DNA of 64,000 nt from Pseudomonas laurentiana (GTDB lineage: Bacteria > Pseudomonadota > Gammaproteobacteria > Pseudomonadales > Pseudomonadaceae). Shown in pieces: positions 27,096 through 36,583 of this stretch (positions are counted from its first letter, which is position 1; every line of letters begins with the position of its first letter). The position numbers were made by a program, and so were the translations under genes. The notes below the pieces were generated by a model, which worked only from the letters and a program-made list of their open reading frames with translations, did no database searches and was not told the origin of the DNA. The stretch covers positions 328,558-392,557 of the forward strand of contig NZ_BMQU01000002.1 of the NCBI RefSeq assembly GCF_014648275.1, written 5' to 3'.

Positions 27096-27866
27096 TTATT
27101 CTGTACAGCTCGGGTAAACCGTACATCTACGCCCATCAGGCATCATGAAGTCGGTGAACCTTGGCGGATTAATGCAAGGCTCCTCGTTTACCGTACCCCA
27201 TCGCCCCGTACATGGCCGCCAACCACCCGGACTCTTAAGCCACCAGCCGTTATAATAGGGGCTCTCTTCTTCCGCCAACTTTATGTGCAGTCTTACGACC
27301 TTACCTGACAACTGCTCAACTGCATAAGCAGCAAAGGGTTTTCCGCGACCCAATCGGCCCTCTTCGTCGGTCGATGTGCAATCAAGAATTTTGCGAAGCA
27401 CACGATGCTTACCCATCGTGCGAAAAAACCATTGGCACTGGCCATGAAAAGTGCTTTCGCCAGCAGTGTTGAATGTCTCTTTATACTGCTCATCCAGCTC
27501 ATAGCGAATCGCTACACCGCCGGTGCTATAGCTCCTATCCCAAACACTTTCACCATAGACCGAACCAATGTTCAAATTGATACTTCTTAACACCAACGGA
27601 CACCCACTGACGGTCCGATACAAAGCAATAACCGAATTGGGCTCGTACTCTTTCCACCACTTCAAGTTATAACCCACTTCAGTCTTTCGCCCGCCCGGCA
27701 CCGTACAGGTTTCCCCTTCGTCGGGCACGTAAACCGCAATCGCCTTGTAGGCAAAACCCGGCGGCAAATCGGCGGTGAAGGTGAAGTGGTTCGGCGGCGC
27801 ACTTGTGCAACCTGCAAGCCATGTAAAACCGAAGTACGCGAGCCCTCGTTGCATAGCCCGGATCAT
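27096..27866 (-). CDS. T6SS immunity lipoprotein, copy 1 (Tli-like)
   Basis: 256 residues from ATG 27866, which overlaps the stop of the DUF4123 gene (ATGA). Signal and lipobox are GLAYFGFTWLAGCTS. It shares both end blocks with the second copy; the middle (SINLNIGSVYGESVWDRSYS) differs. Several cysteines (in GETCTVPGG, SGCPLVL, RPCTGRW, RCTVYPSC) suggest disulfides in the periplasm. Tandem diverged immunity copies ahead of the effector would neutralise the own lipase and possibly related ones from neighbours. Confidence 0.82.
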   Translation of the reverse strand: MIRAMQRGLAYFGFTWLAGCTSAPPNHFTFTADLPPGFAYKAIAVYVPDEGETCTVPGGRKTEVGYNLKWWKEYEPNSVIALYRTVSGCPLVLRSINLNIGSVYGESVWDRSYSTGGVAIRYELDEQYKETFNTAGESTFHGQCQWFFRTMGKHRVLRKILDCTSTDEEGRLGRGKPFAAYAVEQLSGKVVRLHIKLAEEESPYYNGWWLKSPGGWRPCTGRWGTVNEEPCINPPRFTDFMMPDGRRCTVYPSCTE

Positions 27867-28717
27867 CGACTGCCACCTTGGGTACAAAATCGGGTACGCA
27901 GGTACACGCGTTCAAAATGTGCGCTCGGCCTTTCACCCGGCTGTACCTCCCACCATTCCGGCAGCCGATAGTCGGGCGACTGCAAACTCTGGGTCAGTAG
28001 AAATTCCAGCTGCGCTGCTTGCTTCCACCCCCATCGCTCTGCCAGTTCCAGCAAGCGCGTCAACCAGAGGTCCGGTGGATGACGCTCGGCCAGGGCTGCG
28101 TAGGCCTCGAGGTGCTCGGCCAGCAGGTAGCGATGGGCGTTGGTATACCGCAACTCAGCCGTGAGCTGTGCGGGCGCGGGAACGTGCAACCACGCTGGAT
28201 CAGGGGGTAGCGGGTATCGACCTGGCGCGGGGTTTTCGGTGACAGTCCAGCACGCCCCCTGCCAGTAACAAACGCTGATGGCCGTACCCAAGTATTCGGC
28301 AACGACCGATACTGGCAAGTACGCCAGTGCCCGGCTCAGCACACGAGGATCCTGGAAACGGTAGAGTGCCTGGTGCGGTCGGGGGCCAATCAGCAAGCGC
28401 TCGCGCCAGTGTTCGACCCATTCGGACAACCCGCCTTCAGGAAGGCTGGCGAACCAGCCCCACTGGCAGTCCGGGGCGTTGATGAGTCGATCGAGTTCGT
28501 CATCATCGCCCTCCCCCAGGATAAACAGGAACGGGCCAATACCTGCCAGCTCCGCAACCGGGGTCGCGCTGCAAACACTGCTGTAGCGATCAGGGCTACG
28601 GCGGCCCGCCAACGCCTGCCGGGTTTCGAACTGATCCTGGGCATCCAGCACCAGGCACAGCGAGTAACCGTGGCGCAGTTGTTCGGCCATCCATTGACGG
28701 GGCGATAGTATTGTCAT
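27863..28717 (-). CDS. DUF4123 T6SS effector chaperone/adaptor
   Basis: 284 residues of the DUF4123 (Tap/TEC) type: MAEQLRHGYSLCLVLDAQDQ at the start, PFLFILGEGDDDELDRLINA, then LIGPRPHQALYRFQDPRVLS, the characteristic DUF4123 F-R-x-x-D-P motif. Such proteins load an effector onto its cognate VgrG and are not secreted. The ATG overlaps the vgrG stop (ATGA) and its own stop overlaps the first immunity gene, so the whole island is translationally coupled. Confidence 0.9.
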   Translation of the reverse strand: MTILSPRQWMAEQLRHGYSLCLVLDAQDQFETRQALAGRRSPDRYSSVCSATPVAELAGIGPFLFILGEGDDDELDRLINAPDCQWGWFASLPEGGLSEWVEHWRERLLIGPRPHQALYRFQDPRVLSRALAYLPVSVVAEYLGTAISVCYWQGACWTVTENPAPGRYPLPPDPAWLHVPAPAQLTAELRYTNAHRYLLAEHLEAYAALAERHPPDLWLTRLLELAERWGWKQAAQLEFLLTQSLQSPDYRLPEWWEVQPGERPSAHFERVYLRTRFCTQGGSR

Positions 28718-30756
28718 GGGGTTTCCCCCTCAGGCACACAGAAACCGGCCTTGCAGGCCTCGCACACCGGACAGAAATCAGCACCGAGCGCTTTGCTGGC
28801 CGACATCAGTGCGTGCTGTGATGGTGCGACACTCAGTGCCAACGGCAGCGGAGCATGTAGCGCCGGTAGACCGTCCGGCAGTACCACGGCCCCCGCCCCC
28901 AGTGCAGCGCCGAGCTGTATGTCGCAGCTACTGAAGATTCCCCCGGCACCGATCACGATGTGTTGGCCACCCGCGCTCAAGGTAATGCTGGCGCCAGCCA
29001 TGATATGCACGTTCTGCCCTGCCTCAAGTACTGCGCTCTGCCCAACCTGGGTGTGACGGTTGTCAGCCACCTGAAGGTAATCATTCGCTTCAAGCTTTAC
29101 CTTGCGGTTGCCATGAACACTATGGTGCTCCTCAGCGTTCAGTACGCTGATGCTATTGCCCTTGACCGTGACCGTGCGCTGGTTACCGATCTCCATGCGG
29201 CTGTCGTGCTCGACCTTTTGCTCAAGGTCGCGCTGGGCGCGCAGGTAGATCAACTCCTGACCAACCCGGTCCTCGATGTGCAGTTCGTTAAACCCGCTAC
29301 TGCCTGTGGAACTGCGACTGCGAAAGACGCTGCGGGTCTTGTGTGCCGGCAGTTCGTAGGGCACCGGGTTGAGGCTATTAGGTAGGCAACTGCTGACCAC
29401 CGGCCGGTCAGGGTCCCCTTCCAGGAAGGAAATCAGTACCTCCATACCCACCCGTGGAATGCTGATGCTGCCGTAACCATTGCCCGCCCAACCGGAGGCA
29501 ACCCTCACCCAACAACTGCTGTGATCGTTGTACGCACCTTCACGGTCCCAGTGAAACTGCACCTTGACCCGACCGTACGAATCGCAATACACCTCTTCCC
29601 CCTTTGGACCGGTCACCCGCGCAGTCTGTTGCCCTAGCACCCGCGGTTTGCGGTAGACCTGTTGCGGGCGATAGAACACATCCCAAGGGGTTGCGATAAA
29701 ACGATTACGGTATCCCTGCAGAAAACCGCGCTCAGGGTCGCCTGCCTCGTGGCTGATGCTTTCCTCCAGTACTTGGGGTTGCCTACCCTCGTGATGGATC
29801 TCGGTCAGCAACCAAAAGTCGTTCCACGCCTTGCGTGGATGCTCGGTCAGCGGCAGCAAATGACCGCTGACCAGTAGGGCTTGGTCGCTGTGGCCTTCGG
29901 CCTGCCGGTGGTCGATACGGTGACGCTCCAGAGCTCTCTGGCTGAGTTGTTTACCGCGTTCGCCTTCGCTGAAGCCGCCCGGGTAGGTGTAATCCTCCAG
30001 GTCCGGCTCGGGGTAATGCGTGTCTTCACGGTGCTCGGCTTGCAATACAACGCTGGACTTTTCAAAGTCGTAATCACGCCATGTGGTACGCCTGGTACGC
30101 GCCTCCAGACGCAATTGAAAGCGCTTGATTACCGGTTCATCGGCGACCAGACCGCTGTCCTGAGCATAGGCCGTGGGCTTTTCAAGTTTGGGGAAGAAGG
30201 TCTGGTGATCGCTGAACACCACCCGATGGCCTGCGGGGCTATGCCTGAAGGAGTAACTGACGCCCTCTTCAAAACACAGCCGCTGGATGAAATGCAGATC
30301 GGTTTCGCCGTACTGCACGCAGTACTCCCGCTCTGTGGCGGTCTTCTCGAGGTGCATCTGGTAGGCATTGCTGAGAATGCCGTGCTCCTTGAGGATCTGC
30401 GCGATGATCTGCTCCACCGTGCGCTTCTGGAAGATACGGTGATTGCGACGCAGCTCAAGGTAAGCCAACTGCGGTACCAATGTCAGGTGATAACGCGTAA
30501 GACGCTTGCCAGCCTCACCCAGGGCTGCCCGGAACACCTGACCGTGGATACCAGCCCCTCGGTCATCGAATGCCAGAAACGCCTGTTTGTGCAACAGGGT
30601 TTCAAGCGCCAGATCGGCGCGCTCGCTGACCAGTTCCACATCAAACGCGTAGGGTGTGCTGATGGCCTCCTGGCCGCTAAATGACAACACTTGCAGGTCA
30701 TGCTGAAGACCCTCAAGCGTCAGGCTGAATTGCACCGTATTGGCGGCTGTGAACAT
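28714..30756 (-). CDS. vgrG: Type VI secretion tip protein VgrG
   Basis: 680 residues. The N-terminal gp27-like part (about 10-370, with RIFQKRTVEQIIAQILKEHG and YCVQYGETDLHFIQRLCFEE) and the gp5/OB region (YGRVKVQFHWDREGAYNDHS, SCWVRVASGWAGNGYGSISI, VLISFLEGDPDRPV) are complete, followed by the DUF2345-like needle (VEHDSRMEIGNQRTVTVKGN, ASITLSAGGQHIVIG). The tail ends in a Cys-rich FCPVCEACKAGFCVPEG. No toxin domain is fused, so the cargo is the lipase downstream. The start MFTAANTVQF at 30756 is preferred over an upstream frame. No Hcp, sheath or baseplate genes are nearby: this is an orphan VgrG island. Confidence 0.95.
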   Translation of the reverse strand: MFTAANTVQFSLTLEGLQHDLQVLSFSGQEAISTPYAFDVELVSERADLALETLLHKQAFLAFDDRGAGIHGQVFRAALGEAGKRLTRYHLTLVPQLAYLELRRNHRIFQKRTVEQIIAQILKEHGILSNAYQMHLEKTATEREYCVQYGETDLHFIQRLCFEEGVSYSFRHSPAGHRVVFSDHQTFFPKLEKPTAYAQDSGLVADEPVIKRFQLRLEARTRRTTWRDYDFEKSSVVLQAEHREDTHYPEPDLEDYTYPGGFSEGERGKQLSQRALERHRIDHRQAEGHSDQALLVSGHLLPLTEHPRKAWNDFWLLTEIHHEGRQPQVLEESISHEAGDPERGFLQGYRNRFIATPWDVFYRPQQVYRKPRVLGQQTARVTGPKGEEVYCDSYGRVKVQFHWDREGAYNDHSSCWVRVASGWAGNGYGSISIPRVGMEVLISFLEGDPDRPVVSSCLPNSLNPVPYELPAHKTRSVFRSRSSTGSSGFNELHIEDRVGQELIYLRAQRDLEQKVEHDSRMEIGNQRTVTVKGNSISVLNAEEHHSVHGNRKVKLEANDYLQVADNRHTQVGQSAVLEAGQNVHIMAGASITLSAGGQHIVIGAGGIFSSCDIQLGAALGAGAVVLPDGLPALHAPLPLALSVAPSQHALMSASKALGADFCPVCEACKAGFCVPEGETP

Positions 30757-30781
30757 TCCTTGTCCCTCTCGCGATGGCAGC

Positions 30782-30813
30782 GAAAAGGCGCCCACTGTGA
30801 AACAAGCGCCTTC
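30782..30813 (-). terminator. Hairpin in the region upstream of vgrG
   Basis: On the minus strand GAAGGCGC pairs with GCGCCTTTTC around a 14-base loop with a short T run, 25 bp before vgrG. It may terminate the GGDEF/EAL transcript or act as an attenuator in the vgrG leader. About 30 bp further upstream, TTCGGAAGGGT and TTCGGGAAGGGT form a short direct repeat. Confidence 0.4.
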
Positions 30814-30911
30814 AATTACGAAGGACTGGAACGCTAGCAGATACCCTTCCCGAAGGATGTAGGACCCTTCCGAAAGTGCTTACTGCACGACCATTGTTCT
30901 GGCGCCCGCGC

Positions 30912-33089
30912 TCAACCGCGAAGGCGTCTCACCAGTGCCGGGATCACTTCCGCTGGCACCGGGCGCGCCAACAGATAACCCTGGCCCAGCTCACACCCCA
31001 ACCGCAGCAGTTCGTCGGCGGTGCATTGATCTTCGATGCCTTCGGCCAAGGTTTCCAGCCCCAGCGAGCGGGCCATCTGGATGATCGCCTCGACGATGGC
31101 GTGGCCATCGGCGGCACTGGTCATCCCGCGCACAAAGGACTGGTCGATCTTGAGCGTGTCTACCGGCAGCCGACGCAAGTACGCCAGCGATGAATAGCCG
31201 GTGCCAAAATCGTCGATAGACAGTTTGATGCCATAGGATTTAAGGCTGATCAGCGTCGCCAGCACCTGCTCGGTGTCTTCGATCAGGCTCGACTCCGTCA
31301 ACTCCAGCTCCAGTGCCGATGCCGGCAGGCTGGCATCGCTCAGTGCCCGTTTGATCACCGCCTCCAGCGAGTGATGATGCAGTTGCACGGGCGACAGGTT
31401 GACCGCAACCCTTGGAATATCCAGCCCATTGGCCCGCCATTGTGCGGCCTGCCGGCAGGCTTGCTGGATAATCCAGTCGCCCATTGGAACGATCAACCCG
31501 CTTTCTTCAGCAGCAGTAATGAAACGGTCTGGTGAAATCAGCCCTTGCGTTGGATGCTCCCAACGTACCAGCGCTTCGGCACCGACAATTCGCCCGCTGC
31601 CCAGCTCGAACTGCAACTGGTAATGCAGCGTCAGCTCATGCTGGTCGATAGCCTGGCGCAGGCTGTTAAGCAGTTGCAGGCGCTCACTGACCTCCAGGTT
31701 CATGGCCGCGCTGTAGAAACGCCAGGTCTTGCGGCCCGCCTGCTTGGCCTTGTACATCGCGGTTTCTGCGTTACGCAGCAACTCAGCCGGTGCGTCGCCA
31801 TCGTGGGGCGCCACGGCGACGCCAATGGACACCGACGCTGCAATCGCTTGCCCGCCAATCTGGAAGGGTGCGGCCAGCAGGTCCAGGATAGTTTGCGGAA
31901 CGCTGGCAATGTCATCGGCATTCGTCAGGCCGGTCAGCAGTACAGCGAATTCGTCGCCGCCATAACGACACACGGTAGCCGTCGCCGGCAACCCTTCACG
32001 CAAGCGCTCACCTATCGCTCGCAGCAGATTGTCGCCGTGGGCATGGCCCAAGGAATCGTTGACCAGCTTGAACGCATCGACATCCAGAAACAGCAAGACG
32101 ACCGGGTTATCGTCACCGCGCACACTGACCAGTGCCTGCAGTATACGGTCTTGCAGCAGTACCAGATTAGGCAGGCCTGTCAGTGCATCGTAGAACGACA
32201 TCACCTCGATACGTTTCTCGGCAGCCTGGCGGTCGGCGATTTCTATCGCCAGGCGCTCATAGGGCTCGCGCACGCTTGAAACGAACACAATGCGGTAGAT
32301 CAAGCCGTACGAGAGGACCTTGTACAGGTGTCCGGTCAGGCTGTAGAGCCCGTTGACGTTGTGATACGCGGTGAAGCACAGCTCAGCGAGTATGGAAATC
32401 AGCGTAGCGGCGAGCAGGCCGTTGGCATCGTAAGCGCGGCTCTGCCGCGCATGCCAAAAGCAAACGGCCGCAATGGCCAGCAAGCCGATGATGGCCCATT
32501 CCATAGCGATCTTGAAGGGTGTGAGACCGCTGCCATCAATGAAGGTAGGCGGCCAGGCTTCAGGGAAAAACAGGCCGAATACATAAACCATGGCCACCAT
32601 CGTCAATGCCGTAAGCAGCATTGGCAGGCGCGGAGTGCGGCTAGTCAGCGGACGCCACGAGCGCACCGAAATCAGCAACAACGTGGCGGCGGTCAGTGCA
32701 CGCGACACCAGCCAGAAATCAATCGCCTTTTCGGGAGACGCAGGCGTAACGAATACCGGCATGCCCTTGTAGGACAGCACATGTGCCAGATCAAGCAACG
32801 CAATGGAAAGGAACGCACAACCGAGCAACAACAGGTTGCTGGGCTGCCCTGGCCGATAGCTGTGCCAGGTCACCGCGAATACCAGCACCGCAACCGTAAT
32901 GGCAAAGATTTCACAGATCGCATGCAACGCCACCGGGAACCAGTCGGCACTGCTGTGAACAGAAGGGGGGGCAAGCCATACGGCAAGCAGCACCACGCCG
33001 AGGACAAGGACCATGGTCAGATGGTTGCTGTCGCGAGGCTGACGGTCTGTAGCAGTGAATGTCGGAGAGGAACTGCTCGGATAGGTCAT
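30912..33089 (-). CDS. Membrane GGDEF-EAL protein with MASE3-like sensor
   Basis: About 725 residues. The N-terminal half (about 25-280) has eight or nine membrane helices of the MASE3 type (FLSIALLDLAHVLSYKGMPV, ELCFTAYHNVNGLYSLTGHL). A GGDEF domain follows with intact RYGGDEF (about 377) and then an EAL domain with GAEALVRWEHP (about 505) and DDFGTGYSSLAYLRRLPVD. Both active sites look complete, so it may make or degrade c-di-GMP. ATG 33089 is preferred; a GTG two codons earlier is possible. It complements the HD-GYP protein at 20.3 kb but is not linked to it. Confidence 0.9.
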   Translation of the reverse strand: MTYPSSSSPTFTATDRQPRDSNHLTMVLVLGVVLLAVWLAPPSVHSSADWFPVALHAICEIFAITVAVLVFAVTWHSYRPGQPSNLLLLGCAFLSIALLDLAHVLSYKGMPVFVTPASPEKAIDFWLVSRALTAATLLLISVRSWRPLTSRTPRLPMLLTALTMVAMVYVFGLFFPEAWPPTFIDGSGLTPFKIAMEWAIIGLLAIAAVCFWHARQSRAYDANGLLAATLISILAELCFTAYHNVNGLYSLTGHLYKVLSYGLIYRIVFVSSVREPYERLAIEIADRQAAEKRIEVMSFYDALTGLPNLVLLQDRILQALVSVRGDDNPVVLLFLDVDAFKLVNDSLGHAHGDNLLRAIGERLREGLPATATVCRYGGDEFAVLLTGLTNADDIASVPQTILDLLAAPFQIGGQAIAASVSIGVAVAPHDGDAPAELLRNAETAMYKAKQAGRKTWRFYSAAMNLEVSERLQLLNSLRQAIDQHELTLHYQLQFELGSGRIVGAEALVRWEHPTQGLISPDRFITAAEESGLIVPMGDWIIQQACRQAAQWRANGLDIPRVAVNLSPVQLHHHSLEAVIKRALSDASLPASALELELTESSLIEDTEQVLATLISLKSYGIKLSIDDFGTGYSSLAYLRRLPVDTLKIDQSFVRGMTSAADGHAIVEAIIQMARSLGLETLAEGIEDQCTADELLRLGCELGQGYLLARPVPAEVIPALVRRLRG

Positions 33090-33349
33090 GGGCACAATCA
33101 GGCTGTGTTTCCGATAGCAGCATGGATACCGTCAGCTGCGGGCGGTCGCCATTGTATAAGGCGGCCTGGGCTAAAACCATATTTAAAATGGGTTTACTGG
33201 TGCTCTTTAAAGCCCCAAAGCAGCGCAAAACAAGGCACGAACGTCCCAAGTATGCGGCAACTTTGTCCGCTTAAAGATTTCGATTCTCATCAGCAATGTT
33301 ATAGAGTAACCACACACGCGCACCTCAACCCCTGCACTGCGAACGACAC

Positions 33350-34516
33350 ATGAACGCTGCTCTTCCCCACACCACTACCACGGCCAACCGGCTGCTCTCG
33401 ATTGATGCCTTGAGAGGCCTGGTGATGCTCTTCATGCTGCTGGACCATGTCCGGGAGACCTTCCTGCTCCATCGGCAAGTGTCCGACCCGATGGACGTCA
33501 CGGTGACAGAGCCTGCGCTGTTCGTCAGCCGGACCCTGGCCCACCTGTGTGCGCCCGTGTTTGTCTTGCTGACCGGACTGTCGGCCTATCTGTTCGGCGA
33601 GAAGCATGCCGGCAAACGTGATGTGAGCGTTTTTCTGTTCAAGCGCGGGCTGTTTCTACTGGTGCTGGAGTTCACCCTGGTCAACTTCGCCTGGACATTT
33701 CAATGGCCACCCACAGTTATCTACCTGCAGGTCATCTGGGCGATTGGCCTGAGCATGATTGCCTTGTCGGCCCTGGTCTGGCTGCCACGCCAGATGCTGA
33801 TAGGTGTGAGCCTGATGATCATTGTCGGGCACAACCTGCTCGACCCGTTGCATTTTCCAGAGGGAACGGCAATGCACGTGCCCTGGGCGATTCTGCATGA
33901 TCGCGGCTGGATTGAGCTGTCGGATACGCTGCGGCTGCGCACCTCCTATCCCCTGCTGCCGTGGATTGGCGTCATCGGCCTGGGCTATGCCATCGGCCCC
34001 TGGTTCGCACGCAGCGCAGTGGCCGCTTCACGTCAACGAAAACTGCTGGGCTGGGCGATCATCGGTTTCACGGCCTTCATTGCCTTGCGCGTGATCAATG
34101 GCTACGGCGAACGCCCCTGGCGCTTCGGTGAGACCTCATTGCTCTCACTCATGAGCTTTTTCAACATCACCAAGTACCCGCCTTCGCTGCTCTTCCTCGC
34201 CTTGACCCTGAACCTCGGCCTGTTGCTGCTACTGAGCTTCGAACGCACACAGGTACACCAGGCAATCCGCCCGCTGAGTGTTCTGGGATCAGCACCGATG
34301 TTCTTCTACTTGCTGCATCTGTATGCGCTGAAAGCACTCTATGTGCTCGCTGTAGCGCTGTTTGGGCCGAACCAGGGCAACTATTTCGGATTCGATAGCA
34401 TCTGGGCCATCTGGTTGACCGCCGGGGTGCTGACGGTGGCGCTATACCCTGCAGTGCGCAGGTTCGCTACCCTGAAGGTTCAACGCCGTGATATTGCCTG
34501 GCTCAAGTATTTCTAA
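33350..34516 (+). CDS. DUF1624/heparan-alpha-glucosaminide acetyltransferase-like membrane protein
   Basis: 388 residues with about ten membrane helices. The start RLLSIDALRGLVMLFMLLDH is the family signature (D-x-x-R-G-x-x-M-x-x-M-x-x-D-H). Other segments are LTGLSAYLFGEKHAGKRDVS, YPLLPWIGVIGLGYAIGPWF and GSAPMFFYLLHLYALKALYV. The family includes membrane acyltransferase-like proteins; the substrate is unknown. It is preceded by 254 bp of intergenic DNA and followed by a strong hairpin. Confidence 0.8.
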   Translation: MNAALPHTTTTANRLLSIDALRGLVMLFMLLDHVRETFLLHRQVSDPMDVTVTEPALFVSRTLAHLCAPVFVLLTGLSAYLFGEKHAGKRDVSVFLFKRGLFLLVLEFTLVNFAWTFQWPPTVIYLQVIWAIGLSMIALSALVWLPRQMLIGVSLMIIVGHNLLDPLHFPEGTAMHVPWAILHDRGWIELSDTLRLRTSYPLLPWIGVIGLGYAIGPWFARSAVAASRQRKLLGWAIIGFTAFIALRVINGYGERPWRFGETSLLSLMSFFNITKYPPSLLFLALTLNLGLLLLLSFERTQVHQAIRPLSVLGSAPMFFYLLHLYALKALYVLAVALFGPNQGNYFGFDSIWAIWLTAGVLTVALYPAVRRFATLKVQRRDIAWLKYF

Positions 34517-34528
34517 CAGCCCTTGCAA

Positions 34529-34559
34529 AGCATCGCCGTGATCGGCCCACGGCGATGCT
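34529..34559. terminator. Bidirectional hairpin between convergent genes
   Basis: AGCATCGCCGTG pairs perfectly with CACGGCGATGCT around a seven-base loop, between two convergent genes. The 12-bp stem is strong but no T-run follows. Confidence 0.6.
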
Positions 34560-34568
34560 GACGCGGAA

Positions 34569-34856
34569 TTAAACCAGCAGTTCCGGATTGATCATGTCGC
34601 ACTCGAAGGCCAGCCAGCCGCCATTCGGTTCAGCATGGCCGTTAACAATCGGACCGTAGTAGGACAAGCCATTCTTAAGGGTAATGCACACATGCGTCGG
34701 TGCATCCGGAGCCGCCAACTGGCCAGTGAAATGCACCTTTTTCAGGTTATCCGTCACAGCTTCCAGGCCAATGGCTACGTTTTCATTGTCGACTGCCTCG
34801 ACCTCACCTGCGCTTTGCTCAGCGCTGACGGTCACGGTGGCTGTGTCTTGGTACAT
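34569..34856 (-). CDS. Small acidic hypothetical protein
   Basis: 95 residues starting MYQDTATVTVSAEQSAGEVE at ATG 34856 with GGAG nine bases upstream. No signal peptide or membrane helix is seen. The second half (THVCITLKNGLSYYGPIVNG, GGWLAFECDMINPELL) looks like a compact beta fold. No recognised family. It sits between the DUF1624 gene and the ABC transporter and has its own start signals. Confidence 0.65.
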   Translation of the reverse strand: MYQDTATVTVSAEQSAGEVEAVDNENVAIGLEAVTDNLKKVHFTGQLAAPDAPTHVCITLKNGLSYYGPIVNGHAEPNGGWLAFECDMINPELLV

Positions 34857-34991
34857 GCTTGAACTCCATCGGCAGGGCATTTGGCACAGTGTCGCGCCAA
34901 AAAGACACTAGGGTAAGCCAGTGGCGGCATTAGCTGAAGCGCCTGCACGAAAAGAGTTACCCGCGACATGCCTTTGGCGGCGGACAGCACA

Positions 34992-35759
34992 TCAGTTGAG
35001 CACCCAACGCTGACGAATGCGGTCACTGACAGCGTCGACAATCAACACCAGCGCCAGCATGGCGATGATCACCGTGCTGGCCCGCGACTCCTGGAACAGG
35101 CTGAGCGTCATGTACAGCAACTGGCCCAGCCCTCCGGCACCGACGAAGCCCAATACTGCCGCCATGCGAATGTTGTTTTCCCAGCGGTACAGGGTGTAGG
35201 CCAGCAGCTGTGGCCACAGGTTGGGCAGCATGCCATAGCAGAACGCCGAAACCTGGCTGCCGCCCTGCAAGCGAATGGCCCGGGCCGCTACGGTGGGCGT
35301 GTTCTCAAAGGCCTCGGCGTACAGTCGGCCCAGCACGCCCGCCGTGTGCAAGGCCAGCGCCAGGGTACCGGCATTTGGCCCAAGCCCGGCCGCCAGTACC
35401 ATCAACACCGCCCAGACCAGCTCGGGTATCGCCCGCAAGGCATTGAGCAGCAGCCGTGCAAGCCCGCGCAAGGCTGCGCCGAACAGCCCGGCCGCCGGCA
35501 ATGCCAGAAGCAGCCCCAGTACCGCTGCCAACAACGTGCCTATACCCGAAATAGCCAGTGTTTCCAGCGCACCCCGTGCCACGGCCTGCAGATGCTCGCG
35601 GCTGGTATCAGGGTTCAGGAAACGTGCGGCGTACTCCCCCATCTTGCCCGCGCCGCCCTCACCCACCAGCGCCCACAGATCCAGGCTCAAGTAAGCAAAC
35701 GACGACACTATCGCGGCCAACACGGCGAACAGCACCAGCAGGTTGATCAGGCGCCTCAT
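34992..35759 (-). CDS. ABC permease 2 of a selenate/phosphonate-type importer (PhnE-like)
   Basis: 255 residues, about six helices. The true start is ATG 35759, which overlaps the stop of the upstream permease; the much longer open frame is a shadow. PhnE-family marks are RAIPELVWAVLMVLAAGLGP, the EAA-like RLQGGSQVSAFCYGMLPNLW and VLGFVGAGGLGQLLYMTLSL. It pairs with the other permease to form the membrane channel. The transporter's neighbour is selD, which points to a selenium oxyanion rather than a phosphonate. Confidence 0.88.
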   Translation of the reverse strand: MRRLINLLVLFAVLAAIVSSFAYLSLDLWALVGEGGAGKMGEYAARFLNPDTSREHLQAVARGALETLAISGIGTLLAAVLGLLLALPAAGLFGAALRGLARLLLNALRAIPELVWAVLMVLAAGLGPNAGTLALALHTAGVLGRLYAEAFENTPTVAARAIRLQGGSQVSAFCYGMLPNLWPQLLAYTLYRWENNIRMAAVLGFVGAGGLGQLLYMTLSLFQESRASTVIIAMLALVLIVDAVSDRIRQRWVLN

Positions 35760-36583
35760 GCCAGCCTCCTGCGCAGCAAACCACTGAGTTGATCGGCCAG
35801 CCAGACCAGCCCCAGGAACGTCAACAGCATGCTGGCCACTTCCGCACCAGCAAACATGCGCATCGACAAGTCGATCTGCTGGCCCAACCCGCCAGCACCC
35901 ACAAAGCCCATGACGACCGAAGCCCGGATGGCGCATTCCCAGCGATAGACGGTGTACGACACCAGCTCGGTACCCGCACACGGCAAGATGCCGTAGAAGA
36001 AGGCTCCCAGACGACTGCTGCCGGCCTGCAGCAACGCGTGAGCAGGACGCTGATCGACCGACTCGAAAATTTCCGCATAGACCTTGCCCAACATGCCGCT
36101 GTAAGTAATGGCGATGGCCAGCACACCCGCTGTCGGGCCAAGGCCCACGGCCCGTACAAACAGCAGCGCCCAGACGATTTCCGGGACACTGCGCAGGAAC
36201 ACCATCAGCGCACGCACTGGCCAGCGCAGGGCCACAGCCAAGGCGCTGGGGCGACCGCCCCTCGAGGCTGCGGATAACGACAACGCTCGACTGGCCAGCA
36301 AGCTGGCCGGGATCGCCAGGAGTAAGGCCAGCGTCATGCCCGCCGTGGCGACCGCGAGGGTTTGCAGCGTAGCGCGCCATAACAACTCGAGGAACGCGTG
36401 GTCATGGGCGGGCGGCCAAAAGGCGCTGACGAAGCTGCCGATCTGACGACGGCTGTCGGCCTGGAACAACACACCGAGATCGAGTTCGCTCACGTGCAGC
36501 CCCGGCCAGAGCAGCACCAGCGCCAACAGGGTCAGCAACAGCCGTGGCGCGGCTGCCGGGTCGCGCTGGTCACGACTCAGCAT
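35756..36583 (-). CDS. ABC permease 1 of a selenate/phosphonate-type importer (PhnE-like)
   Basis: 275 residues with N-terminal helix (LLLTLLALVLLWPGLHVSEL) and a PhnE core: RSVPEIVWALLFVRAVGLGP, LLQAGSSRLGAFFYGILPCA, VVMGFVGAGGLGQQIDLSMR. The start ATG overlaps the end of the ATPase gene by seven bases and the stop overlaps the second permease. Two separate permeases mean a heterodimeric channel, as in several phosphonate/phosphite-type importers. Confidence 0.88.
   Translation of the reverse strand: MLSRDQRDPAAAPRLLLTLLALVLLWPGLHVSELDLGVLFQADSRRQIGSFVSAFWPPAHDHAFLELLWRATLQTLAVATAGMTLALLLAIPASLLASRALSLSAASRGGRPSALAVALRWPVRALMVFLRSVPEIVWALLFVRAVGLGPTAGVLAIAITYSGMLGKVYAEIFESVDQRPAHALLQAGSSRLGAFFYGILPCAGTELVSYTVYRWECAIRASVVMGFVGAGGLGQQIDLSMRMFAGAEVASMLLTFLGLVWLADQLSGLLRRRLA

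Larger units (their letters stand above)
26238..27866 (-). repeat. Tandem gene duplication of the immunity unit
   Basis: The duplicated unit is not just coding: the sequence ACAGAATAAGGA just after the stop of copy 1 recurs after the stop of copy 2, where it supplies the effector's ribosome site. The 5' and 3' ends of both copies are nearly identical at the DNA level; the centre is diverged. This fits an unequal duplication followed by selection on the middle domain, or gene conversion of the ends. Confidence 0.85.

Noticed and set aside
26250-27887. The two similar lipoproteins as an assembly artefact
   Set aside because: The middle regions differ substantially and both have proper start signals, so they are real diverged paralogues.
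34992-36380. 462-codon open frame including the second permease
   Set aside because: The first 200 codons are the antisense-free shadow of the upstream permease in another frame; the real permease starts at ATG 35759 overlapping the upstream stop.
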